Below, in pieces: positions 7,648 to 15,032 of a stretch of DNA of 25,430 bases. The stretch lies in NCBI GenBank assembly GCA_036505735.1, contig DASXSZ010000077.1, positions 1 to 25,430 of the forward strand. The letters are read 5' to 3'. Each line of letters opens with the position of its first letter. Positions within the stretch are counted from its first letter, which is position 1. The DNA comes from DASUPK01 sp036505735. GTDB taxonomy: Bacteria > Actinomycetota > Thermoleophilia > Solirubrobacterales > 70-9. The translations under genes and the position numbers were made by a program. The notes beneath the pieces were generated by a model. The model made no database searches, was not told the origin of the DNA, and worked only from the letters and a program-made list of their open reading frames with translations.

Positions 7648-8586
7648 ATGGCCGAACCCGTGATCAGCGTCAAGGGCCTGCGCAAGTCCTACGACGGCTT
7701 GGAGGCGGTGCGGGGGATCGATCTCGAGGTCGACGCGGGCGAGATCTTCGCCTTCCTGGGCCCCAACGGTGCGGGCAAGACCACCACCGTCGAGATACTC
7801 GAGGGGTACCGGCCTCGAAACGAGGGCGAGGTCAGCGTCCTCGGCGTGGACCCGCAGTCGGCCGACCGGGGCTGGCGCCAGCGCGTCGGTTTCGTCCTGC
7901 AGGAGTCGCGGCTGGTTCCGGAGCTGACGCCCCGCGAGACGCTGGAGCAGTACGCCGGCTACTACGCGTCGCCGCGCGACGTCGACGAGACCGCGAGGCT
8001 GGTCGGCCTGGCCGAGAAGGCGGATGTCCGGACCGCGAAGCTCTCCGGCGGGCAGCAGAGGCGGCTCGATGTCGCCCTCGCCCTGATAGGCGACCCCGAG
8101 CTGCTCTTCCTGGATGAGCCCACGACCGGCTTTGACCCCTCCGCACGCCGCCAGGCCTGGGACGTGATCGCCGGCCTGCGGGGCCTGGGCAAGACGGTGT
8201 TCCTCACCACCCACTACATGGACGAGGCTCAGGCCCTGGCCGACCGGGTCGCGATCATCTCCGCCGGGAGGATCGTGGCGACGGGCTCGCCGGAGGAGCT
8301 CGGCGGGGACCGCGAGGCGCGCACCGAGATCAGCTTCCGGCTGCCCTCGGGCACGGTCTCGGCCGACCTGCCGGACGCGGTTCGGGACGGGGCACGTATC
8401 GACGCGGCGGCCGTCTCGCTGAGCGTGGACGACCCGGTTCCCGTGCTCAGCGAGCTGACCAGTTGGGCGACGCAGCGCGGGGTGGGCCTGCCCGGCCTCC
8501 AGGTTCGGCGCCCGAGCCTCGAGGACGTCTACCTGGAGCTCACCGAGGGCGCAGGCGTCGACGGGGCCGGGGAGGACCGGGCGTGA
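7648..8586 (+). CDS. ABC-2 type exporter, ATP-binding subunit
   Basis: A 312-residue ABC ATPase of the CcmA/DrrA-like drug or lipid export group. Walker A GPNGAGKTT is at residues 38-46, the signature LSGGQ at 132-136, Walker B LLFLDEP with D156 and E157, and the H-loop His189 in TTHYMDEA. A C-terminal extension of about 90 residues follows the nucleotide-binding domain, as in DrrA-like proteins. The gene overlaps the permease gene by 4 bases (GTGA), so the two form one exporter. A single ATPase paired with a single permease implies a homodimeric transporter. The substrate cannot be told; annotations such as daunorubicin resistance for this group rest on general similarity only. TAACAT 7 nt before the ATG suggests a leaderless mRNA separate from uvrC-rapZ. 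Confidence 0.93.
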   Translation: MAEPVISVKGLRKSYDGLEAVRGIDLEVDAGEIFAFLGPNGAGKTTTVEILEGYRPRNEGEVSVLGVDPQSADRGWRQRVGFVLQESRLVPELTPRETLEQYAGYYASPRDVDETARLVGLAEKADVRTAKLSGGQQRRLDVALALIGDPELLFLDEPTTGFDPSARRQAWDVIAGLRGLGKTVFLTTHYMDEAQALADRVAIISAGRIVATGSPEELGGDREARTEISFRLPSGTVSADLPDAVRDGARIDAAAVSLSVDDPVPVLSELTSWATQRGVGLPGLQVRRPSLEDVYLELTEGAGVDGAGEDRA

Positions 8587-9350
8587 GCGGGGCGGCCCTC
8601 GTCCTCCACCAGTTCCGGTTCGACCAGAAGGTCTTCTGGCGAAACGGGGTGGCGGTCTTCTTCACGGCGGCGCTGCCGTTGATCTTCCTCATCGGGCTGG
8701 CGACGGTGTTCAAGAACAGGGAGATCTCCGGGCTGGACGTCAAGGGCGCCACCTACTACGTGCCGGCGATCCTCTCGCTCGCGGTGATCTCGGCGACCAT
8801 GGTGAAGCTGGGGACGAATCTCCCCGCCGAGCGGGAGGCCGGCCAGCTCAAGCGAGTTCGCGGAACGCCCTTGCCCCCCGCCACCTTCATCGCCGGCAGG
8901 GTCGGGAACTCGCTGGTGATCACGCTGATCATGGTGGTCCTGATCGCCGTGATCGGCCGGCTGCTCTATGGCGTCCACATCCCCACCCACACCATGCCCG
9001 CCATGCTGGTCACGCTTGCTGTCGGTGCTATCTCGTTCTCCTGCCTGGGCTTCGCGCTCGCGGCCCTCATCCCGACGGCCGATGCGGCTCCGGCGGTAAC
9101 CAACGCGACGGTGCTGCCGCTCTACTTCCTGTCAGGTGTCTTCATCCCGCAAAACGAGATCCCGGACGGCGTCCTCAACTTCGCCGACGCGTTCCCCATC
9201 CGCCACTTCTTCGAGGCGATGTTCACGGCCTGGGACCCGAATACGACGGGCGCGGGCTTCGAGTTCGGCCATCTCGCCGTCGTGGCGGCCTGGGGGTTGC
9301 TCGGCCTCGCCATCGCGATCCGCTTTTTCCGCTGGGAACCGCGACAATGA
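8583..9350 (+). CDS. ABC-2 type exporter, permease subunit
   Basis: A 255-residue integral membrane protein of the ABC-2 family. After a short cytoplasmic N-terminus (LVLHQFRFDQKVFWRN) it has about six hydrophobic segments, including FFTAALPLIFLIGLA, VPAILSLAVISATMV, SLVITLIMVVLIAVIG and a C-terminal one before the ending FFRWEPRQ. The cytoplasmic loop LPAEREAGQLKRVRGTPLPP carries the family's coupling region. The start GTG at 8583 overlaps the ATPase stop by 4 bases, giving strict translational coupling. The length matches single-domain ABC-2 permeases, so it should act as a dimer with the upstream ATPase. Confidence 0.92.
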   Translation: MSGAALVLHQFRFDQKVFWRNGVAVFFTAALPLIFLIGLATVFKNREISGLDVKGATYYVPAILSLAVISATMVKLGTNLPAEREAGQLKRVRGTPLPPATFIAGRVGNSLVITLIMVVLIAVIGRLLYGVHIPTHTMPAMLVTLAVGAISFSCLGFALAALIPTADAAPAVTNATVLPLYFLSGVFIPQNEIPDGVLNFADAFPIRHFFEAMFTAWDPNTTGAGFEFGHLAVVAAWGLLGLAIAIRFFRWEPRQ

Positions 9351-9371
9351 CGCGGGGCTCGGGTTCCCATG

Positions 9372-9407
9372 TAAGGTGCTCCTCCGCCAGGGATTGTCTC
9401 GTCCCTG
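9372..9407 (+). promoter_or_regulatory. Possible promoter and leader hairpin of the VOC gene
   Basis: TAAGGT (9372-9377) would start transcription near 9384. A perfect 6-bp inverted repeat, CAGGGA/TCCCTG (9388-9393 with 9402-9407, 8-nt loop), then lies in the leader, ending 12 bases before the VOC ATG. It could instead be a weak terminator for the exporter genes; there is no T-run. Confidence 0.3.
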
Positions 9408-9419
9408 CTTCACCCGCTG

Positions 9420-9779
9420 ATGCTTCATTACGCAGCCGTAAAAGTCTCGGACCTCGAACGCAGCGGCGCCTTCTATGACTCGATCCTGGCGCCGCTCGGC
9501 TGGCGCCGCCAGGAGGCTCCCGCGAACTCGGTCAGTTGGGGCCTGATCAAGGCCGAGTTCTTCATCGAGCTCTCCGACACGCAGCGACCCGGCTACGGCC
9601 AGATCTCGTTCCCGGCGAAGAGCATCCCGGCGGTCAAGGCGTCCTTCGAGTCGGGCAGCGCGAACGGCGGCGAGCCCGTGGCAGAGCCCGGCGCCGCCCC
9701 CTCCTTCGGCCCGGGCAACTACTCCTGCCGGCTCAACGACCCCGACGGGTACCTGGTCGAGGTGTGCGTCGCCCACTAA
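9420..9779 (+). CDS. Glyoxalase/bleomycin-resistance (VOC) family protein
   Basis: A 119-residue single VOC domain with two beta-alpha-beta-beta-beta halves: it begins LHYAAVKVSDLERSGAFYDSILAPLGW and ends with NDPDGYLVEVCVAH. Candidate metal-site residues are H3 and E114, in the usual first and last strands. VOC proteins range from glyoxalases to dioxygenases and drug-binding proteins, so substrate and reaction are unassigned. The gene follows the ABC exporter by 69 bp and precedes gap by 87 bp. No Shine-Dalgarno is seen before the ATG. Confidence 0.82.
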   Translation: MLHYAAVKVSDLERSGAFYDSILAPLGWRRQEAPANSVSWGLIKAEFFIELSDTQRPGYGQISFPAKSIPAVKASFESGSANGGEPVAEPGAAPSFGPGNYSCRLNDPDGYLVEVCVAH

Positions 9780-9825
9780 AGCTGATCTGAGCGCCCGCCA
9801 CAGCGTCGAGCAGCCCCATGCTCGA

Positions 9826-9859
9826 TAGTTTGGGTAGATCAGATCAATCCCCTAGGAGG
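9826..9859 (+). promoter_or_regulatory. Leader of the glycolytic operon: possible -10 and strong Shine-Dalgarno
   Basis: TAGTTT (9826-9831) is a possible -10 with no convincing -35. AGGAGG (9854-9859) lies 7 nt before the gap ATG at 9867 and is a clear, near-optimal ribosome site. This fits a highly translated operon in contrast to the leaderless neighbours. Confidence 0.5.
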
Positions 9860-9866
9860 ACTTCAA

Positions 9867-10889
9867 ATGGCAGTCAAGGTGGGCATCAACGGCTTCGGGC
9901 GCATCGGGCGGAACATCTTCCGCGCTGCCCACGAGGCGGGCTCGGAGCTTGAGTTCGTCGCCGTCAACGACGTGATCGACGCCGAGATGATCGCCCACCT
10001 GCTCAAGTACGACTCGATCCTGGGCCGGTTCCCGGGTGAGATCGAGGTCTCCGACGGCGGTGTCAGGGTCGAGGGCAAGGAGCTCAAGGTCCTCAACGAG
10101 AGGGATCCCGCCGCCCTGCCCTGGGGCGACCTCGGGGTCGAGGTTGTGATCGAGTCCACCGGGCTGTTCACGAAGCGGGAGGGGGCACAGAAGCACCTCG
10201 ATGCCGGGGCCAAGAAGGTGATCATCTCGGCGCCGGCGACCGATCCGGACATCACCGTCGTGCTCGGGGTCAACTTCGAGACCGATTACGACCCCGATCA
10301 GCACAACATCATCTCCAACGCCTCCTGCACCACCAACTGCCTGGCGCCGGTGGCCAAGGTGCTGAATGACAGTTTCGGGATCGAGCGCGGGCTGATGACC
10401 ACGATCCACGCCTACACCGCCGATCAACGCCTGCAGGACATGCCACACAAGGACTTCCGGAGGGCGCGCGCGGCGGCCGTCAACCTGATCCCGACCAGCA
10501 CGGGCGCCGCGAAGGCGATCGGCCTCGTCCTCCCGGACCTGCAGGGGAAACTCAACGGCGTCTCGGTCCGGGCGCCAGTAATCACGGGCTCGCTGGTCGA
10601 TCTGGTCTGCGACGTCTCCCGCGAGACCAGCGTCGACGAGATCAACGCGGCGATGAAGGAGGCCGCCGAAGGGCCCCTCGACGGCATCCTCGAGTACACG
10701 GAGGACCCGATCGTGTCGACCGACATCGTCACCGACCCGCACTCGTCGGTCTTCGACGCCGAGCAGACGGCGGTCGTCGACGGCAAGTTCGTGAAGGTCT
10801 TCTCGTGGTACGACAACGAGTGGGGCTACTCGATGCGCTGCGTGGACCTCGCGGAGAAGGTGTTGCAGCCGGCGACGGTCGGTGCCTGA
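9867..10889 (+). CDS. gap: Glyceraldehyde-3-phosphate dehydrogenase, type I
   Basis: A 340-residue GAPDH that oxidises and phosphorylates glyceraldehyde-3-phosphate to 1,3-bisphosphoglycerate. The Rossmann fingerprint VGINGFGRIGRNIFRA is at the N-terminus. The catalytic Cys154 lies in SNASCTTNCLAP. The family segments HAYTADQRLQD and WYDNEWGYSMRC are present. VNDVIDA after the second strand keeps the Asp typical of NAD-preferring enzymes. It is first in the operon gap-pgk-tpiA-gpmI and has AGGAGG 7 nt before its ATG. Its stop lies inside the start of pgk, an 8-base overlap. Confidence 0.97.
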   Translation: MAVKVGINGFGRIGRNIFRAAHEAGSELEFVAVNDVIDAEMIAHLLKYDSILGRFPGEIEVSDGGVRVEGKELKVLNERDPAALPWGDLGVEVVIESTGLFTKREGAQKHLDAGAKKVIISAPATDPDITVVLGVNFETDYDPDQHNIISNASCTTNCLAPVAKVLNDSFGIERGLMTTIHAYTADQRLQDMPHKDFRRARAAAVNLIPTSTGAAKAIGLVLPDLQGKLNGVSVRAPVITGSLVDLVCDVSRETSVDEINAAMKEAAEGPLDGILEYTEDPIVSTDIVTDPHSSVFDAEQTAVVDGKFVKVFSWYDNEWGYSMRCVDLAEKVLQPATVGA

Positions 10890-12087
10890 GGCGACCGCGA
10901 CGCGCTCGTTCCGCAAGGCGAGCGTCAGAGACGCGGAGGTCGACGGCAAGCGCGTCCTTCTGCGCGCGGATCTGAACGTTCCGCTGGAAGGGGGCGAGGT
11001 CGTCGACGACACTCGCATCCGGGCCTCGCTGCCAACCATCGAGCTACTGCGCGACCGGGGCGCGAGCGTGGTGCTCGTCTCCCACCTGGGCAGGCCCAAG
11101 GGCCATGATCCGGCGCTCTCGATGGGGCCGGTGGGCAAGCGGCTGGGGGAATTGCTGGACGCGCCTGTCAAGCAGGCCCCAGCCCTGGTGGGCGACGAGG
11201 TCGAGGCGATGGCCTCCGACCTCGGCGCCGGCGAGGTCCTGCTGCTCGAGAACAGCCGCTTCGAGCCCGGCGAGACCAAGAACGACCCGGCGCTGGCGGA
11301 GGCCCTTGCGGGCCTTGCCGACGTCTACGTCAACGACGCCTTCGGCTCGGCCCACCGCGCCCACGCGACCACCGAGGGTGTCGCCCACCACCTGCCCGCC
11401 TACGCGGGGCTGCTGCTCGAGCGCGAGATGGTCGAGCTGACCTCGGTGCGCGACGACCCGCAGCGGCCGCTGGTGGTCGTGCTGGGCGGTGCCAAGGTGA
11501 CCGACAAGCTCGGGGTGATCGACCGCTTTCTCGGCTTTGCCGAGGAGATCCTGATCGCCGGCGCGATGTGCTTCAGCTTCTTCAAGGCCGAGGGCCGCGA
11601 CACCGGCGACTCGCTCGTCGAGGAGGAGGGCGTGAAGTCCGCCAAGCGCGTCCTCGCGGAGGCCGAGGGCTCAGACTCGATCCTCGAGCTCCCGGAGGAC
11701 CTGGTGCTCGGCAGGGAGCTCGACGCCGGCACGGAGACGCGCGAGCTCAACGGCGTCGACGTCCCGGAGGGCTGGATGGGACTCGACGTCGGCACGAACA
11801 CCACGGCCAACTTCGCCAAGCGCATCGGCCGTGCCGGGACCGTCTTCTGGAACGGGCCGATGGGCGCGTTCGAGGTGGAGCCGTTCGACGCCGGCACGCG
11901 CGCGGTCGCCGAGGCGGTCGCGGCGGCTCCCGGTCACACGGTGGTCGGAGGCGGAGACTCGGTGGCCGCATTGCAGCGGTTCGGGCTCGCCGACTCGGTC
12001 GACTGGCTCTCCACGGGGGGCGGAGCGTCGCTGGAGCTGATGGAGGGCCGCGAGCTCCCCGGAGTGGAGGCTCTCCGGGATGCCTGA
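10882..12087 (+). CDS. pgk: Phosphoglycerate kinase
   Basis: A 401-residue PGK that makes ATP from 1,3-bisphosphoglycerate. The substrate-binding N-terminal segment KRVLLRADLNVPLE, the VLVSHLGRPKG block and the NDAFGSAHRAHATTEGV motif are intact. GGAKVTDKLGVI and the C-terminal nucleotide site VVGGGDSVAAL and STGGGASLELM are also present. The GTG start at 10882 overlaps gap by 8 bases in GTGCCTGA, and no Shine-Dalgarno is visible, so translation is probably coupled to gap. The N-terminus is about 12 residues longer than the shortest PGKs, which is consistent with this start. Confidence 0.96.
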   Translation: MPEATATRSFRKASVRDAEVDGKRVLLRADLNVPLEGGEVVDDTRIRASLPTIELLRDRGASVVLVSHLGRPKGHDPALSMGPVGKRLGELLDAPVKQAPALVGDEVEAMASDLGAGEVLLLENSRFEPGETKNDPALAEALAGLADVYVNDAFGSAHRAHATTEGVAHHLPAYAGLLLEREMVELTSVRDDPQRPLVVVLGGAKVTDKLGVIDRFLGFAEEILIAGAMCFSFFKAEGRDTGDSLVEEEGVKSAKRVLAEAEGSDSILELPEDLVLGRELDAGTETRELNGVDVPEGWMGLDVGTNTTANFAKRIGRAGTVFWNGPMGAFEVEPFDAGTRAVAEAVAAAPGHTVVGGGDSVAALQRFGLADSVDWLSTGGGASLELMEGRELPGVEALRDA

Positions 12088-12832
12088 CCGCACGCCGCTC
12101 CTGGCGGCCAACTGGAAGATGCACAAGACCGTCGAGGGGACCGAAGACTTCCTGGCCGACTTCCTTCCTCGCGTGCCGGAGTCCGGCCCGGAGGTCGTCA
12201 TCTGCCCACCCTTCCCGTCGCTGGGGAGGGCGGTCGAGCTCTGCCTGCAGAGCCGAGTTCGGGTGGCCGCGCAGAACATGCACGAGGAACCGGAGGGCGC
12301 ATTCACCGGTGAGGTCTCGGCGCCGATGCTGCTCGACCTCGGCGTCCAGGGGGTCATCCTCGGGCACTCCGAGCGCCGCCAATACTTCGGCGAGTCGGAC
12401 GAGGCGCTGGCGCACAAGGTCCCGGCGGCGTTGCGGGCCGGGCTCCGGCCCATCCTCTGCGTTGGCGAGAACGAATCGCAGCGCGACGGCGATCAGACCG
12501 AGGGCGTGCTGACGCGGCAGATCGAGGCCGACCTCGCGAATGTGCCGGAGGATCGCCTCGGCGACGTCGTGATCGCCTACGAGCCGATCTGGGCGATCGG
12601 CACCGGCCGCACGGCCACCCCGGAGCAGGCGCAGGAGGCGATCGCCCTGATCCGCCGGTTGATCGAGTCCCGCTCGACGGACGCGGCCGAGGTGATCCGG
12701 ATCCTCTACGGCGGCTCGGTCAAGCCCGGCAACGCCTCCGAGCTGATCTCACAGCCTGACGTCGACGGCGCCCTCGTGGGCGGCGCGAGCCTCGATCCCG
12801 GCGACTTCGCCGCCATCGTCGACGCCGCGTGA
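12080..12832 (+). CDS. tpiA: Triosephosphate isomerase
   Basis: A 250-residue TIM barrel that interconverts dihydroxyacetone phosphate and glyceraldehyde-3-phosphate. All catalytic residues are visible: K13 in AANWKMHK, H96 in ILGHSERR and E168 in AYEPIWAIGTG, followed by the flexible loop 6 region and the phosphate-binding ILYGGSVKP. The ATG at 12080 overlaps pgk by 8 bases in ATGCCTGA, the same geometry as the gap-pgk junction. In many actinobacteria secG follows tpiA; here gpmI follows after 13 bp. Confidence 0.97.
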   Translation: MPDRTPLLAANWKMHKTVEGTEDFLADFLPRVPESGPEVVICPPFPSLGRAVELCLQSRVRVAAQNMHEEPEGAFTGEVSAPMLLDLGVQGVILGHSERRQYFGESDEALAHKVPAALRAGLRPILCVGENESQRDGDQTEGVLTRQIEADLANVPEDRLGDVVIAYEPIWAIGTGRTATPEQAQEAIALIRRLIESRSTDAAEVIRILYGGSVKPGNASELISQPDVDGALVGGASLDPGDFAAIVDAA

Positions 12833-12845
12833 TTCGATCCCGCCG

Positions 12846-14390
12846 ATGAACCCGCTTCCAGCCGGCCCCACCAGCGACCCGGTGCCCTCGCTCGCGCTGG
12901 TGATCCTGGACGGCTGGGGACTTGCCCCGGACGGTCCCGGCAACGCGATCTCCCAGGCGAGCACTCCGGTGTTCGACGAGCTCTGGTCCTCCTATCCGCA
13001 CACGACACTCACCACCTCGGGACGGGCCGTCGGCCTGCCCGAGGGCCAGATGGGCAACTCCGAGGTCGGGCACCTCAATCTGGGCGCCGGCGCGATCGTC
13101 AAGCAGGACCTGGCACGCATCGATGATGCGATCGCTGACGGCAGCTTCTTCGAGAACCCGGCGCTGCGGGCCGCCTGCGGGTCCGCGCGCGACTCCCGCC
13201 GCGGCCGCCTGCACGCGATCGGCCTGATCTCCGACGGCGGAGTCCACTCGGGCTGGGAGCACATCGAGGCCGTGATCGAGCTGGCGGGGGAGGAGGGTGT
13301 CTCGGACCTCGTCCTCCACGCGCTCACCGACGGCCGGGACACGCTGCCCACCGCCGGCGCGGGCTACGTGGAGGAGGTCGAGCGCTGGCTCCGCCGGACC
13401 GGCAGGGTCGGCACGGTGGGCGGCCGCTACTGGGGGATGGACCGGGACCGCCGCTGGGACCGCACGAAGCGCGCCTACGACGCGATCGTCCACGCCAAGG
13501 CGCCGCGCGCCGACGCCGCGGTCGCCGCCATCCGCGAGTCCTACGAGCGCGAGCTCACAGACGAGTTCATCGAGCCGACCGTGATCGGCGACTACGACGG
13601 GGCCGACCCGGACGAGCCGTTCATCTTCATCAACTTCCGCCCCGACCGCGCCAGGCAGCTCACCAGGGCCCTGGGCGAGCCGGACTTCGACGAGTTCGAC
13701 CGCGGCGGCACGCCCGCCTTCGAGGTGACGACGATGACCGAGTACCAGCACGGCTGGCCGTATCCGGTTGCCTTCCCGCCGCGCGAGCCGGAGACGACGA
13801 TCGCCCAGGTGATCGCCGAGCAGGGCGAGCGCCAGCTGCACGTCGCGGAGACCGAGAAGTACGCCCATGTCACCTACTTCTTCAACGGCGGCCGCGAGAA
13901 GGAGTGGAGTGGGGAGGAGCGCTACCTGGTCGACTCCCCCCGGGACGTGCCGACCTACGACCACAAGCCCCAGATGAGCGCAGCCGCGGCGGCGCGCGCG
14001 TTCGCCGAGCACTGGCGCGACGACGGCTACCGCTTCGGGATCATCAACTTCGCCAACCCCGACATGGTCGGCCACACCGGTGTGATCCCGGCCGCCGTCG
14101 CGGCTGTCGAGGAGGTCGACGGGCGGCTCGGCGAGGTGGTCGTCGCGGTCCACGAGAAGGGCGGTGCGGTGATCATCACGGCCGACCATGGCAACTGCGA
14201 GCAGATGCTCGAGCCGGACGGCTCGCCGAACACGGCGCACTCGACCAACCCGGTGCCCGTGATCGTCACCGCGCGAGCGATCGAGCTGCGCGAGGGAGGC
14301 ATTCTGGCGGACGTGACGCCGACCGCCCTCGATCTGCTCGGCATCCCCCAGCCCGAGGCGATGACCGGGCGTACGCTGCGGCTGGATTAA
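12846..14390 (+). CDS. gpmI: Cofactor-independent phosphoglycerate mutase (iPGM)
   Basis: A 514-residue alkaline-phosphatase-superfamily iPGM that converts 3- to 2-phosphoglycerate with two metal ions, typically manganese. The metal site begins at VILDGWG. The phosphorylated catalytic Ser72 lies in QMGNSEVGHLNLGAG. Further motifs are SDGGVHSGWEHIEA, the DGRDT loop, GRYWGMDRDRRWDR, FINFRPDRARQLTRAL, and the C-terminal metal motifs NPDMVGHTG and TADHGNCEQM. The length matches the family. It lies 13 bp after tpiA with no Shine-Dalgarno and completes the lower glycolytic run except enolase, which is not in the window. Confidence 0.97.
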   Translation: MNPLPAGPTSDPVPSLALVILDGWGLAPDGPGNAISQASTPVFDELWSSYPHTTLTTSGRAVGLPEGQMGNSEVGHLNLGAGAIVKQDLARIDDAIADGSFFENPALRAACGSARDSRRGRLHAIGLISDGGVHSGWEHIEAVIELAGEEGVSDLVLHALTDGRDTLPTAGAGYVEEVERWLRRTGRVGTVGGRYWGMDRDRRWDRTKRAYDAIVHAKAPRADAAVAAIRESYERELTDEFIEPTVIGDYDGADPDEPFIFINFRPDRARQLTRALGEPDFDEFDRGGTPAFEVTTMTEYQHGWPYPVAFPPREPETTIAQVIAEQGERQLHVAETEKYAHVTYFFNGGREKEWSGEERYLVDSPRDVPTYDHKPQMSAAAAARAFAEHWRDDGYRFGIINFANPDMVGHTGVIPAAVAAVEEVDGRLGEVVVAVHEKGGAVIITADHGNCEQMLEPDGSPNTAHSTNPVPVIVTARAIELREGGILADVTPTALDLLGIPQPEAMTGRTLRLD

Positions 14391-14411
14391 CTTTGAGAAT
14401 CCCGCCTAGAC

Positions 14412-14440
14412 TTGACATACTAAGACTTAGGTTTTATGGT
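14412..14440 (+). promoter_or_regulatory. Canonical housekeeping promoter of hsp20
   Basis: TTGACA (14412-14417), a 17-bp spacer and TATGGT (14435-14440). This is a near-consensus primary-sigma promoter in an unusually AT-rich 85-bp gap, with transcription starting near 14447. The spacer holds a perfect inverted repeat, CTAAG-A-CTTAG (14420-14430), well placed for a repressor. Confidence 0.75.
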
Positions 14441-14463
14441 AAATGCACCAATAGAAGCCTAAG
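14426..14463 (+). repeat. Inverted repeat linking the hsp20 promoter spacer and the ribosome site
   Basis: CTTAGG (14426-14431) is repeated inverted as CCTAAG (14458-14463). With the flanking bases (TTTT against GAAG) a stem of about 10 pairs is possible if U-G pairs are allowed. The right arm touches the first bases of the Shine-Dalgarno. The left arm is upstream of the predicted transcription start, so an RNA stem forms only in read-through transcripts; as DNA it could be an operator. Confidence 0.4.
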
Positions 14464-14475
14464 GAGGTGAGATAT

Positions 14476-14943
14476 ATGGCACTGGTCAGATGGGACCCGA
14501 TTCGTGAGCTCGACTCACTGCAGGGCGACATGAATCGTCTCTTCGACCGCTTCTTCGAGGGCCGTACCCCGAACGGCACTTCGCGTCGCTGGATCCCGGC
14601 CATGGACCTGGTCGAGACCGATGACCACCTCGTCCTCCGCGGCGACCTGCCGGGCATGACCGAGGACGACGTCGACATCGAGATCAAGGACAACGTCCTC
14701 ACCGTCTCCGGCGAGCGCAAGGCGGAGAGCGAGGAGAAGGGCGAGGGCTACCACCGCGTCGAGCGGGCCTTCGGCAACTTCTCGCGCTCGCTCACGCTGC
14801 CGCAGGGTGTCGACGACGAGAAGGTGGAGGCCAAGTTCGACAACGGCGTCCTCGAGGTCCGGATCCCGAAGCCGGCAGAGTCCAAGCCGCGGCGTGTGCA
14901 GATCGGCAAGGGCACGGTCGAGGGCACCGGCAAGGAGAAGTAA
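14476..14943 (+). CDS. Hsp20/alpha-crystallin family small heat-shock protein
   Basis: A 155-residue small heat-shock chaperone that binds unfolding proteins without ATP. The N-terminal arm (ALVRWDPIRELDSLQGDMNR) is typical of actinobacterial Hsp18/Hsp16.7 types. The alpha-crystallin domain runs from about residue 40 (PAMDLVETDDHLVLRGDLPG) to about 135, including ALERAFG-like RVERAFGNFSRSLTLP and NGVLEVRIPK. An IxI-like tail is not obvious. The start at 14476 is set by AAGGAGGTGA (14461-14470), an almost perfect Shine-Dalgarno; the in-frame GTG at 14467 lies inside that site and is rejected. The gene has its own strong promoter and stands apart from the glycolytic operon. Confidence 0.93.
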   Translation: MALVRWDPIRELDSLQGDMNRLFDRFFEGRTPNGTSRRWIPAMDLVETDDHLVLRGDLPGMTEDDVDIEIKDNVLTVSGERKAESEEKGEGYHRVERAFGNFSRSLTLPQGVDDEKVEAKFDNGVLEVRIPKPAESKPRRVQIGKGTVEGTGKEK

Positions 14944-14992
14944 GGCAACCTTCCCGGATCAGATCCGATCCAGACAGGCTCCGATTCGAGAT

Positions 14993-15027
14993 TCAGGCCC
15001 GTGACGGCGCCGCCCGGACGGGCCTGA
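14993..15027 (+). terminator. Strong hairpin after hsp20, inside the presumed tgt N-terminal region
   Basis: A perfect 10-bp inverted repeat, TCAGGCCCGT/ACGGGCCTGA (14993-15002 with 15018-15027), with a GC-rich 15-nt loop, followed by TTCATTTGG. It could terminate hsp20 transcription or control tgt. The same bases encode a stretch that aligns with the conserved TGT N-terminus, so a coding constraint is also possible. Confidence 0.45.
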
Positions 15028-15032
15028 TTCAT

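Noticed and set aside
12720..14240. Minus-strand open frame of about 500 codons opposite gpmI
   Set aside because: It is the mirror of a fully motif-supported iPGM; the product is low-complexity and rich in Val, Arg and Asp.
14412..14430. HAIR (HspR) or CIRCE site upstream of hsp20
   Set aside because: CTTGACATACTAAG resembles part of a HAIR site, but the spacing and right arm do not match CTTGAGT-N7-ACTCAAG, and there is no CIRCE repeat.
14944..15032. preQ1 riboswitch upstream of tgt
   Set aside because: The leader is GC-rich, has no preQ1-I or -II core sequence that I can recognise, and its strong stem aligns with coding sequence.
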